The notes beneath the pieces were generated by a model. It worked only from the letters and a program-made list of their open reading frames with translations. It made no database searches and was not told the DNA's origin. Positions 45,004-56,406 of a stretch of 64,000 nucleotides of DNA are shown here, one piece after another; positions within the stretch are counted from its first letter, which is position 1; each line of letters starts with the position of its first letter. The translations under genes and the position numbers were made by a program. The stretch lies in contig WAEK01000019.1 in NCBI GenBank assembly GCA_011634665.1, forward strand, positions 682,001-746,000, read 5' to 3'. Source of the stretch: Mortierella sp. BCC40632 (taxonomy: Eukaryota; Mortierellomycota; Mortierellomycetes; Mortierellales; Mortierellaceae).

Positions 45004-45236
45004 AAAACACCAATAGGGCAACAAGAGGAGGAAAGCTGTAGAAAAGGGATAAGAGAAAGAAAAAAGGGTTTTGGTTGAAGAGGGAGACAAATCCCAAAGG
45101 GAAAAACAAAATTTTGCCTCGGCTTGCATGCATGCACCCCGACGAAAAAACTCTGTTTGCTCAAAGGGCAAGCCCCGACGAAACAAAAAGAAGAAGAGAG
45201 AAGGAGAAAGAGAGAGAGAGGGAAAAAACATGGCCC

Positions 45237-47687
45237 CTACTGCACAAGTCCATGGTGGTTGGTGCAGCGGGGTAACAATCTGGTGGAGGAGGATATCCCG
45301 TTCAGAATATGCTTGTGCATCTGCAATAACACCCACAGGGACCCGGCCAGAATTGATCGTGACCAAAAGAGCAACACCATTGGCGACGACGACACTGAGA
45401 CCAATGGACGGCATGCCGCAACGGGTACGGCGGGTATGGCGGCAGCAACGGCGGCGGCGGCGGCAGCAATTGTTGCCGTTGCTCCCTTTTCACTCTCCAG
45501 CAGTAATGGGATGGGAGAAGATGCAGGCACAGGTACCATGGACACGGGGACAGGCTCTGGTACAAACACAAACACATCTGCAGACGGCTCAGGCTCCGGC
45601 TCCAGCTCAGGGTCAGGCACAACCATTGGCACCTGATCCCCTTTGTCTGTACACATCTCCCCTCCTTCTTCCCGCTCAGGAGGGATCTCTTGGACTTGGA
45701 ATTGGACTTGAGCATGAGCACAGGCAGCAAGGACCATAGCAGCCCCTTGGGCAGCAGCAACAGTACGGCCTGGGGACGCGATTGGGTCCCTTTCTGGGAT
45801 TGGGGACGCGAAGGGTGAGGAAGCGACGATGGTTGGGACTGGTTCCCCGTCAACAAGAGTAGAAACAATATGCGAATCGGCGACACCCATTCCGCACGAT
45901 GGTTCTAAAGAGAAGGACCTTAAATCCGCTCCCGTGGCTCGACGGGTCGGATCTTGGCCAGGGGCCACCTTATTGTCGCACTGCGGGGCAAAAGCAGGAT
46001 GGCCTTGCTGGGTCTGCTGGGTCGCAGCGGGGAATGCTGGGTGGACATGAGCCAGTGGTGGCACAAACCGCTGCTCGTGCGTCAATCTTTGCTGTTGTTG
46101 CTGTTGCTGCTGCTGCTCAACACAGGCACAGGCGTCGGCTCTGGTCAACTCCTCCACACGATCCGTGCCTTTACCCGAAGCCGCAGCTCCTGTACAGACC
46201 TCTGGAATGTGATCACTCATCTCGTCATAGTCTTCTTTAGCCTCTTCCTCTTCCTCCTCCTCTTCCTCCTCTTCATCATCCTCGTCATTGGCCACGTCTT
46301 CTTGGTTAATGACCTGCATAAATCGACTGCTGACCGGTGTCGAGACTGTCACTGGAGTCTCAGGCGTAACCGTGTCAGTCGGGAGCAATGTCGTGTCCTC
46401 TTCAAAAGACGCGGAAGAAGACACGGTCGATGAAGATTTTTCAATCGACTTTTGAACTGCCATCTTGAATCGCTCAGATGTAAAGCTGAATCGGAGTGAA
46501 CTACTGGTTCCACCGTTGAGGGTCGATGTGGCCGAACAAGACGAAAGCCAGGTCGAAGTCGAGGGCGTCCATGGTCTCTCGGGGACCTCCCTCTCCTCGT
46601 CCTCTTCTTCCTCCTCCTTCTCCTCCTCTTCCGCGGACTCTGTCGGAGCCATGATCACTGCAGCAGGCACGGGCACAGGTGTGGAAGGCGCCGTCACGGC
46701 TGGGCTCCGGATTCGGAACGAAGGGGATCGGCAACGCGCATCCAAAATCTCCTGCGGGATCATCACCAACGCGGGGCTCGACGCTGATCGAGTAGGAGGG
46801 CGCATAGCTTTGGGCTGCTGCAATGGTGGATGCTGGTCCATCGTCGATAACGCGATTGTGGCCGATCGTCGGAAGGGCTGTGGGGAATGCATCCGCGGAT
46901 AATCTTCCGGGGTCTGGTGAGTCGACTGACCCCATTGAGGTGTAGCTGGTCGAGGTGGAAGACACGGCGACGGCGGCTGTTGGCTGGATGGTATCCGACC
47001 GTGGTGCATCATCGTCTGTGTGGGAATTGCCGTTGCTGTTCCTGTAGTTGTCGTCTCGACGACTTCGTCGAGCCACTTGCGCACACATGCTGCGGCCACA
47101 TGATGCCTCAGAGAGCCTTGCTCATGCCATGCACGACTCTGTTGAAGCTGGAACTGTTGCTGGTGGTGGGGCAAGTCTTCAAGAGCGTAGCCTGAGTGAT
47201 GTTCGTATATGGGGTACCACTCACCGCAGACATAGCACGGGGCCCGACCCTGATGGTCCTCTACACCGTCTGTGCCACAAGAGCAGCCCAGGACGAGGTC
47301 GCACCCACAGGGTTCAGACTGCATCGACCTCAAGAGATCAATCAAGAAGGCCATTGCCAGTGCGCGTGTTGGGAAACGGACCTGGGGCGAAGAGGATGAG
47401 TGCGAGTGAGAAGAGTGGACATAGGGCGAATAGCAAAGATGACGCTCTAGCAGACGGTGTTGTTTGTGCCATGTGTGAGTTGTGGTCAAAGTGGGCGACG
47501 AGGGGGTGCTGGTGGAGCTGTAATATGAGCATGGGGAGGTTGGGGTCGCGGGTGGGGATGGGTAGTGAGAGACAGCGGACAAGGGCGTGTAAGTGGCGAG
47601 GATGAGTGGGAGACGGTCGAGCGCGTGGGCAAGATCCTGGCGGTTGCTCCGCGTTGGCAGGTGTGCAAAGTAGGGGTTGGTCGACAT
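45237..47687 (-). CDS. Unknown 816-residue low-complexity protein with a Cys/His cluster
   Basis: Single open frame. Not recognised. Residues 1-110 are Ser/Thr/Pro-rich. At about 125-210 lies a cysteine- and histidine-rich stretch: CGCDLVLGCSCG, CYVCGEW, then LRHHVAAAC. A CxxC followed by H-x4/5-C could be a small zinc-binding module, but this is inference. The centre (about 350-530) is Glu/Ser/Thr-rich with a run of acidic residues (about 470-490), then poly-Gln (about 520). The end has an Ala-rich run and a hydrophobic stretch (MVLLFWSRSILAGSLWVLLQ), perhaps a membrane anchor, before LLPRCTNHHGLVQ. An 816-codon open frame is unlikely by chance in this sequence. The start is ATG 47687 (MSTNPYFAHLPTR), following a GA-rich (sense CT-rich) leader. 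The C-terminal part might be read through an unspliced intron. Confidence 0.6.
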   Translation of the reverse strand: MSTNPYFAHLPTRSNRQDLAHALDRLPLILATYTPLSAVSHYPSPPATPTSPCSYYSSTSTPSSPTLTTTHTWHKQHRLLERHLCYSPYVHSSHSHSSSSPQVRFPTRALAMAFLIDLLRSMQSEPCGCDLVLGCSCGTDGVEDHQGRAPCYVCGEWYPIYEHHSGYALEDLPHHQQQFQLQQSRAWHEQGSLRHHVAAACVRKWLDEVVETTTTGTATAIPTQTMMHHGRIPSSQQPPSPCLPPRPATPQWGQSTHQTPEDYPRMHSPQPFRRSATIALSTMDQHPPLQQPKAMRPPTRSASSPALVMIPQEILDARCRSPSFRIRSPAVTAPSTPVPVPAAVIMAPTESAEEEEKEEEEEDEEREVPERPWTPSTSTWLSSCSATSTLNGGTSSSLRFSFTSERFKMAVQKSIEKSSSTVSSSASFEEDTTLLPTDTVTPETPVTVSTPVSSRFMQVINQEDVANDEDDEEEEEEEEEEEAKEDYDEMSDHIPEVCTGAAASGKGTDRVEELTRADACACVEQQQQQQQQQRLTHEQRFVPPLAHVHPAFPAATQQTQQGHPAFAPQCDNKVAPGQDPTRRATGADLRSFSLEPSCGMGVADSHIVSTLVDGEPVPTIVASSPFASPIPERDPIASPGRTVAAAQGAAMVLAACAHAQVQFQVQEIPPEREEGGEMCTDKGDQVPMVVPDPELEPEPEPSADVFVFVPEPVPVSMVPVPASSPIPLLLESEKGATATIAAAAAAVAAAIPAVPVAACRPLVSVSSSPMVLLFWSRSILAGSLWVLLQMHKHILNGISSSTRLLPRCTNHHGLVQ

Positions 47688-47828
47688 TGAATTGAGAGCT
47701 GGGTGGTGAGAGGAAAGGGAGCTAGGGAAAGAGGGAAAGGGAATGAAGGATAGGAAAGGTAGGTGGGCAAGAACGAGCCGAGTGTCGACGTGCTGCTAAT
47801 AGAGTTCCAGTTCGTAGCAGTGAAGGAT

Positions 47829-47867
<39 letters not shown>

Positions 47868-47868
47868 G

Positions 47869-47906
<38 letters not shown>

Positions 47907-49590
47907 GAGAGAAAGAGAGAAAAGGAGGGTTCAGGGCCAACGGGACGGGGAGTGCGGGCGGTGCGGGTCCTTTTATACCGAGTCGGACAGGGGGGCTGAG
48001 GGCTGGACTCGCTGGACTGGACTGCGACGCTGAGACTGAAGTTGAGTGGGCTGCGGGCACTGGCTGGGGATAGGGACCAGGTCCACGATTGTCTGCACCC
48101 CAGAAAGGGGGGCAAAAGCAGGGGCGGGGAGGAAGGAGGGGGGGGGAGGGGCAGAGAGAGGGGGCATACGGCCTGGCAATGGGAGACCACTGGTAGGGAC
48201 TGGGGGGGGCAGAGAGTGCCGGCTGCCCCACCTGGCAACACTGGGGGGTTTGGGGCAAGAGTGAGAGAAAGAGAGAGAGAGTGTGTGTGGACCAAAAGAA
48301 AGAGACGGATAGATTGAATGAGACTGAAAAAAAAAAAAGAGATAGAAGGACACGGAAAGAGACAGAGACAGAGACAGAGAGAGACAGAGAGCGTGTCGAG
48401 GGGAGGCCAAGGGGGAAGGGAGACAGAGGTAGGGTGCGTGGAATGTTATATACCACATGTGTGTATTGATTGTGTATGCGCTATAAGTACCATACGCTTT
48501 GTTGCCGTCTTGCGCGTCGTCCGATACTCTGGACAGGTCAACAAGGTTGGCCGCCTGCACCAGTTGTCCTGTGCTGGGCCTGAACCCATCGCAGGCGAAA
48601 AAGAGATGCACCACCAAGCGTAAAGTGCACGCACGCACTCTTTTTTTTTTGATGCGATTGACGATTGACATGCAAACACTAGCAAAAAAAAAAAAAAAAA
48701 AACTGTACACACCACGGCCTTTACGCATTGAGCTCGTGTCGGCTGTCTCCTCCCAGTGCGAATTGGGTGGGTCGGCAAAGGAGGGACGAGGGTGTGTGCA
48801 CACGCGCAAGGCGCTGGCATTTGAACCGCGCTCGAACAGAGAAACAGGGGAGGAAGAGAGGAGTCGCAGGAGCGCATGGGCGGCTGGTGTGCCCGCTTCC
48901 ATGACCCATGGGGCATGAACTCCAAGCAGAACAGGGCAAGCACATCCCGAGCAAGAGAAACAGCTCTCAGCGGGGGGGGGCGAGATGGGGGGGAAGGTGG
49001 GGACCAGTCCAGCAGGGAACAAAGCCAGACTGCAGGAGGTGAAGCTTTTTGGCCCTCCCATCGACTTGCCTCTCGGATGCATGGGGTGGGGAGGACCGCA
49101 TTGGGTCCTATTGCATGGGTTACCTATCTGCATTAGTGCGCCAAGGACAATAGAGTGCTCAATTGCATTCAATCGCGACGAAGAAAAGGCCGATTGGGTG
49201 GTGACGGAGAGACCCTGTCAAGGGGAGGAGAGAAAGGGAGTGTGTGCTCATCGCGAGCCTTCACCTCACCTCCTCGCCCACATCTTTCCTTTTCTTTTTT
49301 TTTTTTTCCTCCGCTGTATATTGCCCTCACGCAAACACTGACGAGCATGGGATGGAAAGACTGGGCAGAAGAGAGGGAGGGGCAGGAGAGGAGAAAGGAA
49401 AGCTGAAGAGGCAAGCTCCCAGGAAAGGGGATATTGTGAGGAACGAGGAACGAGAGGAAAAGCCATGCTTCAATTGAACAGGGAGCGGCAAGTCAGGGGA
49501 GTAGCGACGCAAGAGGGGTGCGCGATGTCGTCCATGCAAGGCTAGGGCATACCCTGTCTTGATCTTCCTTTGCAGCAGCAGTTCTTTCTT

Positions 49591-49626
<36 letters not shown>

Positions 49627-50376
49627 GTTCTCTGTCCCCTTTAGACAGACAGCAGGTCAAGGGCGGAGCAGGACAGACGGGCCGCAGACGGGATCGAGCA
49701 TCTCGGACTGGATACTCTCCTTTCTCTCCTCCCTCAACGACCACAACGACCACATACACCCCTCTCCGGTCGTTTCTCCTTCCTTGTCCTCCCCCTTCTT
49801 CATTGGATTCGATCAATGTATCCTGGTGGGGCTGGGAAATTGAAGAAGGTACCTGTATATCCGATCTACCAATCCGTGCAATCGTAGACAGAACTCCTCC
49901 CGAGGAAGAAAAAGGAAAGCGGGCACGGTACTCATGATACGTGAACACAAGAAACACAGATACGAAGAATGAGTAAGAGAGACGAGGGGAAAGGGAAAAA
50001 AAAGTATCACAACCTTGTTCTCACGTTGTGGCTCGACTTCTCACTTACAGGTCGGCGGTCCTCCGAGGCACTGAGGGCTCATGTGGAAAAACGAAGCCGA
50101 GATACGCCCGAGCCGAAGCATTGGAGACCCTCTGCGGTCAAGTCCAATGGACAACTGCATCTCGACGACGCATTGCGTTGCGCTGCGTGCGATGCGATGC
50201 AGGCGCAAACGTGCGCCAATTGAGCAAGGATCCAAAAAAACGGCCAAAGCAAAGCAGTGCAGTGCTTTGAGGGGAACACTCTCCTCCTCCCGCGAGCGGG
50301 ATCGAATTCGGTATCGGTGTCGCTCCAGCCTTGATCCCTTTCCTCCCCGATGCCATGTGTTACGACTCAGCCCTAT

Positions 50377-50407
<31 letters not shown>

Positions 50408-51217
50408 CTCTTCCCTCCCCCCTAGCCACGCTCGTTGCTCCGCGGAGGGAAAAAAAATGAAGAACTTTGAGAGATGGATCCTCGCATTGCAGTAGAGCGA
50501 TCCAGATCCTGTCGAGTGCGGAAAAAAATATGTGTTCTGATGTAGCCTGTCTCACTGCTGCGGCCAGTCCCTTCTTTGACCCAGTTGCTTCATGGCAACA
50601 TCCCTCCCCCCCGCACTGCAGACGAGAGCACGGTTGGCCGCAGCAAAAGCGCAGAAGACCATGAAACAAGATCAAGGCTTTGCCCTTATCCAAGCCTCAC
50701 GTCTGTCGTCATGACTTTGCTTTGCTGTCATCGCCACATCTTCCTATTCTCCCTTTGCTTAACAGCACGATCTTGTTACCAATTTGGAACATTGGCCAAA
50801 AGTCCAAAAATTGTCTATGGAAGTAGAAAGGGTTGCTCTCTCTCCGCGGGAAACTTCAAGCACCCTTAGATCTTTGCTTCCATCCATCTCCGCTTTCAAC
50901 AGCAGAATGAAGATCATCTCTCACCACAAGTCATGGAAGACACATGTTCACACGCACACCAAAAAAAAAAAAAACGGTGGTGTCAAATGTATTTGGGAGG
51001 AAGGACGATTCACAGTGCAAAGAGGGTTCTTTCTAATGCTTTCTATGCATAGCAGATAGTAGGACGCGTTCGATAAAGCATGAGATGTACAGTCGAGAGT
51101 GGTCGATATTACAATATTACTCTTCTTCTTCTTCTTCTCTTCTCCTCATTCTTTCTTTCTGTTAAGATATGGACAATGCCTCCTTGGAGAGCATTGCTCC
51201 TAAACAGTCTTCATTCT
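47688..51217. other. Long intergenic region upstream of the 816-residue gene
   Basis: No gene is seen in 3.5 kb. It has interrupted GA repeats (47828-47920), G-rich patches (48120-48230), an A run at about 48684-48701 and CT-rich runs at about 49587-49628 and 50378-50412. The open frames are compositionally biased and lack any known motif. Confidence 0.55.
47828..47920. repeat. Interrupted (GA)n / (GAAA)n microsatellite
   Basis: GA repeats with AAG/GGA interruptions, on the 5' side of the 816-residue gene (CT-rich on its sense strand). Confidence 0.9.
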
Positions 51218-54200
51218 TTAAAGGATACCATTCGAGTAGTACTGGAAAGTGTCGTACAATCTCGTGAACACGTTACAGCAGCTGCTCATAATCAGCTTAT
51301 CCACAAACTCTTCGGCCTGAGGCTCCGTCAAACTTGGGGCCAATCGGTCCCGAACTGCCTGTGCAGCATTGTCGCCATACTGGAAACATGGCAACTTGGA
51401 GTCCTTGGACATCATGTCGATCAGCAATACAATGTTCTCAGTATGCTTCCGTACAGCCATAAATGCCCTCTTCAACAGTGCCTTGAACTCGGCAAACTTT
51501 TCGCTGTTCACTCCACCAAGCACATCCAAATACTCTTGAGGTAGCTTGAACGGTGCCAATTCAAATCCGACCGAGCCTGGTGAGTTGGACAACATGAATC
51601 CGAAATCAATGTGGATAATATGACCTTCTGTATCCATCAAAATATTGCCGTTATGACGATCGCGGATCTGGAGCACATAGGTGATCACGGAGTAGGCTGC
51701 CAACGATCGCATAAAGTTGTCTTGTGCCTTGAGGTACTTTTCGCTTGTTGGATCACCAAACTTTTGCCGGAAGTAATCGTACAGTGTAAAGACAACGCCC
51801 ACCTCGTTCAATCGACGTGCATAAGCATCCTTCTTGATCGAGTGAATCGAGATGGTGTTGCGAATAGTCTCGATCAGACCAGAGTTGTCCGAAGTTACCA
51901 AAATACGCATCCTGAGATATATATGCAACATTTAGTTAGTTAAAGTCCATCTATCATCTACCCATCTCCAAAAAAAAAAAAAAAAAAAAAAAAAAGACGT
52001 GAATACTTACGGCTTGATCCAGACGTCAATCTTGGCACGCTCCCAGATAGATCCCATCTCACGGATTAATTGACAGGCAAGCTGTTCCTGACGCAGATCC
52101 GCACCCTGCTTCACAATCACAGAAAGTAGTTGCCAGGATGGCAAATGTCCATAAGGCGAACTAGCCCGAATACGATTCATCTTGGCATCCCAGTCTTCTG
52201 AGAACACAGCGGCTAGTAAGCGGCGAAAGGATGAGAAACAAAAGATGTAGCATCGCAAAAGGCACGTTAATACACATATTCTAATCGAAGATTAAATCTC
52301 ATAGACGTGCTACAACAACAACAACAACTTCTTACCACTTGGATCATCCGTCTGGACGTTGGCCATCACCTTGCGCTCATCTTCCAACATCTCACTTCCT
52401 GCTCCCTCACCGCCGCCGCCACCGACTCCACTGCTCACTCCCTCAAGTTTCATTCGCAGCATTCTCTGCTCCTCCAGTGCCATCATTTCCTTGATGATCT
52501 TGGCACGGATCTCTTCTACAGAGTTAGCCTTGGCCTTGATGCTCGATCGGGACTGTGCACTTGATCGCGTGGTGCCATTTGGTCCAGGTACAAGCTGGTT
52601 TGCTTGTTGTTGGTTCAATTGAGCCAACATCACAGCTGCGGTTCGCATCTTTTCAGCAAAGTCGTCGGCGCTGTTCGATGCACGTCTTCTCATTACCGTA
52701 TGCATATGTGCCTCGTTAGAGCGCGACTGAGCCCCGGGTCGCAAATGTGCCGACGATCCAGAACTAGGGGCGGGGCTTCTTGTATTGGACCGAGTTGGTG
52801 TCTCCGATGTAATTCCTGGTGTGACAGCAGAAATAGGGCTGGAGGGCATGGGTGATCCTGGAGGAGAGATGGTCAAGTCGGCAAGTGATCCCACAGGTGG
52901 TTGAGGAACAATATCAACTGATGGCTTTTTCTTTTCAGCCTCCTCGCCATTCTCTGAAGATGATTCGTTCTTCTTTTCCGAGGCGGCTCCTCCGTCCGAT
53001 TCTTCTCCTTGGTGGTCGCTCTTGACTGCAGACTCTACATCAATCGCCCCGTTCTCGTCAATTTGGATATCTGGGGTAGAGGCACGGTCTTGCTCTTCCT
53101 CCAAATCTTCTTCTTCTTCTTCCTCACGAAGTTCTCGTCTTTGGGCTCGGATCTCTTCAACACTCATATCCGTATCCAATACTTCTACTTGTAGCAGATA
53201 TGGTACCTTTTAGAGAGGAGGAGGAGGAATCACCTCGAAGCATTGATTAGAATTCATCAAGACGTTGATAATTGAAGCACCCTGCACAGCCGCTCAAACT
53301 CAGCTATTAAAAAAGAAATGAAAAAGAAAAAAAACTTACTCGGTCGGCAGAGTTGAGCACTACAGCATCCTGGGGAGGAATACGGACAACTCGGTGATGC
53401 GAAGGGTTATCAATCGTAGCATGGCACCAAAGGGGTATGCAGATCTCGGCTGGCAAGTTGTGATTCAACAAAGTGAGCTCTGCCCGGAGAGCACTCAGAC
53501 GTGCAGGTTTGGGTACAATAACCAGTCGCGTGGCAATGTCCACAAGCGCCAGAAGGAATTGCATCTCGGAATGGAAATAGGATCGTCTTGCCAATTCGAT
53601 CGACGCTGCCGAAGACCGTCCGTCCAATGAATCCCGATCCGAGAACCTGAGACTGATGGGCGAAGATGGAGCCGTGTCATGACTGTATCGAGGGTTGGGA
53701 AACCGATCGCGCTTGAGTTTGAACGCCTGTCCACCTCGAAGGTCCTCCAACGAGGGCGAGGTCACCACGTGGTTGCGTTGGATCGACGCGGCTGCTGTGA
53801 CATTGATTCCTGGGATCGTGGAATGAGGAGATCCTGGCTCTGGAGCCGATCGTGATCCATCCGCATCGAGATGCTTTGTTGCAATTCCTGCTGGAGTGGA
53901 CCGGCCACTCTCCTGAGGGGAGGCGAGATTGACGCTGGCAGGCTGCTGTGGTGCAGGCTGTGGTGCAGGCTGTGGCTGTGTTGATGACTGTATTTGTTGA
54001 AGTGATGTTCGGGGTCGAGCCTCGGACACACCGTTCTCGTCCAAAGTATCCGCGTTTCCACTCTGACTGAAAGCTCTTGGTCTTCGGCCCTGAGCAATAG
54101 CAATCTGTCCTGGACTCTTGGTCATCAGAGGTTGACCGAATGCAGCCAGCATAACGCCCATACCAACCATGGCTGAGAAAGCGTTCTCTTTGACCTTGGG

Positions 54201-54595
54201 TACGCCATTTTTACCATAGATGTCTTCGTATTCCTCTGAGGTCTCTGTCGCAAAGACAATGGCTTGACACTTGTTGAAGACTCGTTTGCAGAGTTTAAAT
54301 GACGGCGAGTTGGGTGTCGCTGCAAGGTCAGATGTGTAGGCTTGCAAGTACCACAGAGTCTAAGTGAGAGTGAATGATGGTAGGACGTTTAAAGATGAGT
54401 ATGGGTAAGAGTCTGGACATGATAACGGTGACCACTTCCGTCCCCCTTTCTTTGATGAGATGACTGACACTCCCCAGGAACTCCTTGTATTTCTCGCTTT
54501 CTTTGGGTCTACAGGGCGGTGCTTCTGCATGAGGTGCATGGGCGAGATGAACTAGTTGGGTTTGATCCTCTCTCCGAGCTCCACGTAGCCAGTTT

Positions 54596-54631
<36 letters not shown>

Positions 54632-55178
54632 TACGAAACCTGTTCTCCCCCAATCCATGTTCATCCATGTGAGAAATAATATTTCCTCTCTCTTTGCTAC
54701 AACGTCTAGGCGGGTGGTGCCATCCCATGAGATTCCTTGTCATACAGTCCCCGAATCGAAGAGGAGAGGAGGAGTATGAACCAGTCCTGTAACCGCTTTA
54801 AAGTAAGAGCGCACCCACAAAAGGTCGGCGTTTACTTTGGCACAGAGTTGAGCCGGACGGCGACGATGGGATCACTTTTGTCTGTCCTGAGAAACAAGTC
54901 GAACAGGCTCTGAAGTGTAGGATTGCTTTGCTGGGCTTGATTTTTTCTTCTTCTCTTTCTGAAAGTGACTAAGGGAGAAAGAAAGTGCCGGGCGGGTTGT
55001 CCTGGGTGCTTGCTAGTCGCAGTAGGAGAACTCCAACTCCACCCACCATGGTCGATGTCATGACAAGTATCTTTTCTTTCTTTCTTCCTCTCACTCTCAC
55101 TCTTACCCTGCCTCCTACCTCTCTAAACTAACCACACACACTCATTTGTCTGCTCCCACGTTAACCCTACTCTTTTTA

Positions 55179-55218
<40 letters not shown>

Positions 55219-55658
55219 AAAAAAAAAAAAAAAAGAGACGCGCTCAACTTACAAGAATGGCAATGTGTGACGAGTGCTGACACCTGTCCAGGATGAAGTT
55301 CTCCAAGGCAACTGATTCTGATGGTCGACTGATCAGCAGATGACTAGGATATCAAAACGAGCAAGGGCAAAGGTTGAGGGTCAGTCAGCAACCAAGAACA
55401 GAGAGAGAGAGAGAGAAAGAGAAAGAGAAAAAAGAAAAAAAAAAAAAAAAAAAAGTCTTTTGCTTGTTCAACAATTTACCAGAGCTGAGGGAGAAAGAAT
55501 TCAATCTCGTCAAGTGGAAACTTCTTGAGTTCATTACAGAGATAGTGCTGGATACCGACGGCATCAGGGTATTTGAAGAGATATGACACGGCGATCCAGG
55601 CATTGAAGAATTCCGATTTGAACAGCCGGAGTAACAGCGAGTTGCCCGAGTTCATCAT
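51218..55658 (-). CDS. PIK1: Phosphatidylinositol 4-kinase beta (Pik1-type)
   Basis: Six exons: 55658-55480, 55343-55253, 54359-53340, 53206-52333, 52212-52011 and 51911-51218, 1019 residues, all joins in phase with GT..AG ends. The N-terminal lipid-kinase-unique helical domain is present (FKSEFFNAWIAVSYLFKYPD; PQLC|HLLISRPSESVALENF; AIL|TLWYLQAYTSD). A Ser/Pro/Gln-rich linker covers about 150-300. Then comes a segment typical of PI4K-beta (VVLNSADR|VPYLLQVEVLDTD) and a second disordered insert, followed by the catalytic domain from about 720: DDPSAAVFSEDWDAKMNRIR, SSPYGHLPSW, the catalytic loop DRHNGNIL and the metal motif HIDFGFM. It makes PI4P at the Golgi and is essential in yeast. The start ATG-ATG at 55658 is preferred because exon 1 is then wholly domain-like. 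One acceptor (TAAAAG at 53207) is weak but needed for the VPYLL join. Confidence 0.92.
54594..54632. repeat. (TTTC)n microsatellite in PI4K intron 2
   Basis: About ten tetranucleotide units within the 893-base intron 54360-55252. Confidence 0.93.
55171..55219. repeat. (GAAA)n microsatellite in PI4K intron 2
   Basis: About twelve GAAA units running into a poly(A) tract. It is the reverse complement of the TTTC repeat 540 bases away in the same intron, so the two could pair as a hairpin. Confidence 0.93.
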
Positions 55659-56368
55659 CTTTGCTGGACGGAGAGTGGGGATGTGGAGCGTATGGGAAGA
55701 GGAAAGAGGAACGTGCAAGAAGGAAAAAAAAAAAAAAAAAAAAAAAAGCAATGTTGAGGCGTACAAGGGCAGATCTGTCTGGGCTTCGATGATGGCTCTC
55801 TCTTTCTTTCTCTCTTTCTCTCTCTCGGGGTAGCTGGGGAGATCAGGAAGGGTGTAACAGAGACTCGGAGAGAGAGGTCTGATGAAGGGATCAGATGAAG
55901 GTCGTCTCAGCAGGAGATTGGTGACACTGGGAAGAACCAGATGATGATGATGGTGATGGCAGTGGCGCGCTGCAAGGCGATGACAGGGAGAGAGTGAGAG
56001 AGAGTAAGGTGAGATGGTCGGATGGAGAGGAAAGGGAAAAAAGAGAGGAGAGGGCGTGCGTGTGTGTGAGTGTGAGTGTGTGAGTGAAAAGAAAGAGTGT
56101 GCGTGAGAGAGCCGTGGATGTGCGAGATGGTCCACCAGGACAAGCCAGACAGAGACAGGACCAGATGGAACAGCCAGCCAGCAGCAAGCAGCAGCAGCAG
56201 GGAAAAAGGAACGGGCGAGAGAAAGCGAGAGAGCAGAGCACAGAGCACAGACAGAGACAGACAGACAGACAAACAGGCAGACAAAGTCCAACCAGACAGA
56301 CAGACCCAGCTTGAGCAGCGACCAAAAAATTGCGTTCGGGACCACCACGCGCGCGTGGCTTTTTTTTT

Positions 56369-56369
<1 letters not shown>

Positions 56370-56404
<35 letters not shown>
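56370..56404. repeat. Poly(A) tract
   Basis: About 35 A, directly preceded by a run of nine T and one C. Confidence 0.95.

Positions 56405-56406
<2 letters not shown>

Larger units (their letters stand above)
43212..45236. other. Convergent 3' intergenic region rich in simple repeats
   Basis: Lies between the C2H2 gene (+) and the 816-residue gene (-). It holds two long GA microsatellites, CT-rich blocks at 43670-43730 and 44510-44545, and A/T runs near 44632, 44702 and 44865. The open frames are reads of these repeats. No gene is seen. Confidence 0.6.

Noticed and set aside
49493..49957. 154-codon minus-strand frame
   Set aside because: It includes a GA microsatellite read and has no domain.
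53213..53300. Possible extra PI4K exon reading GASIINVLMNSNQCFE
   Set aside because: It would put an insert between VVLNSADR and VPYLLQVEVL, which are adjacent in the family; direct joining is in phase without it.
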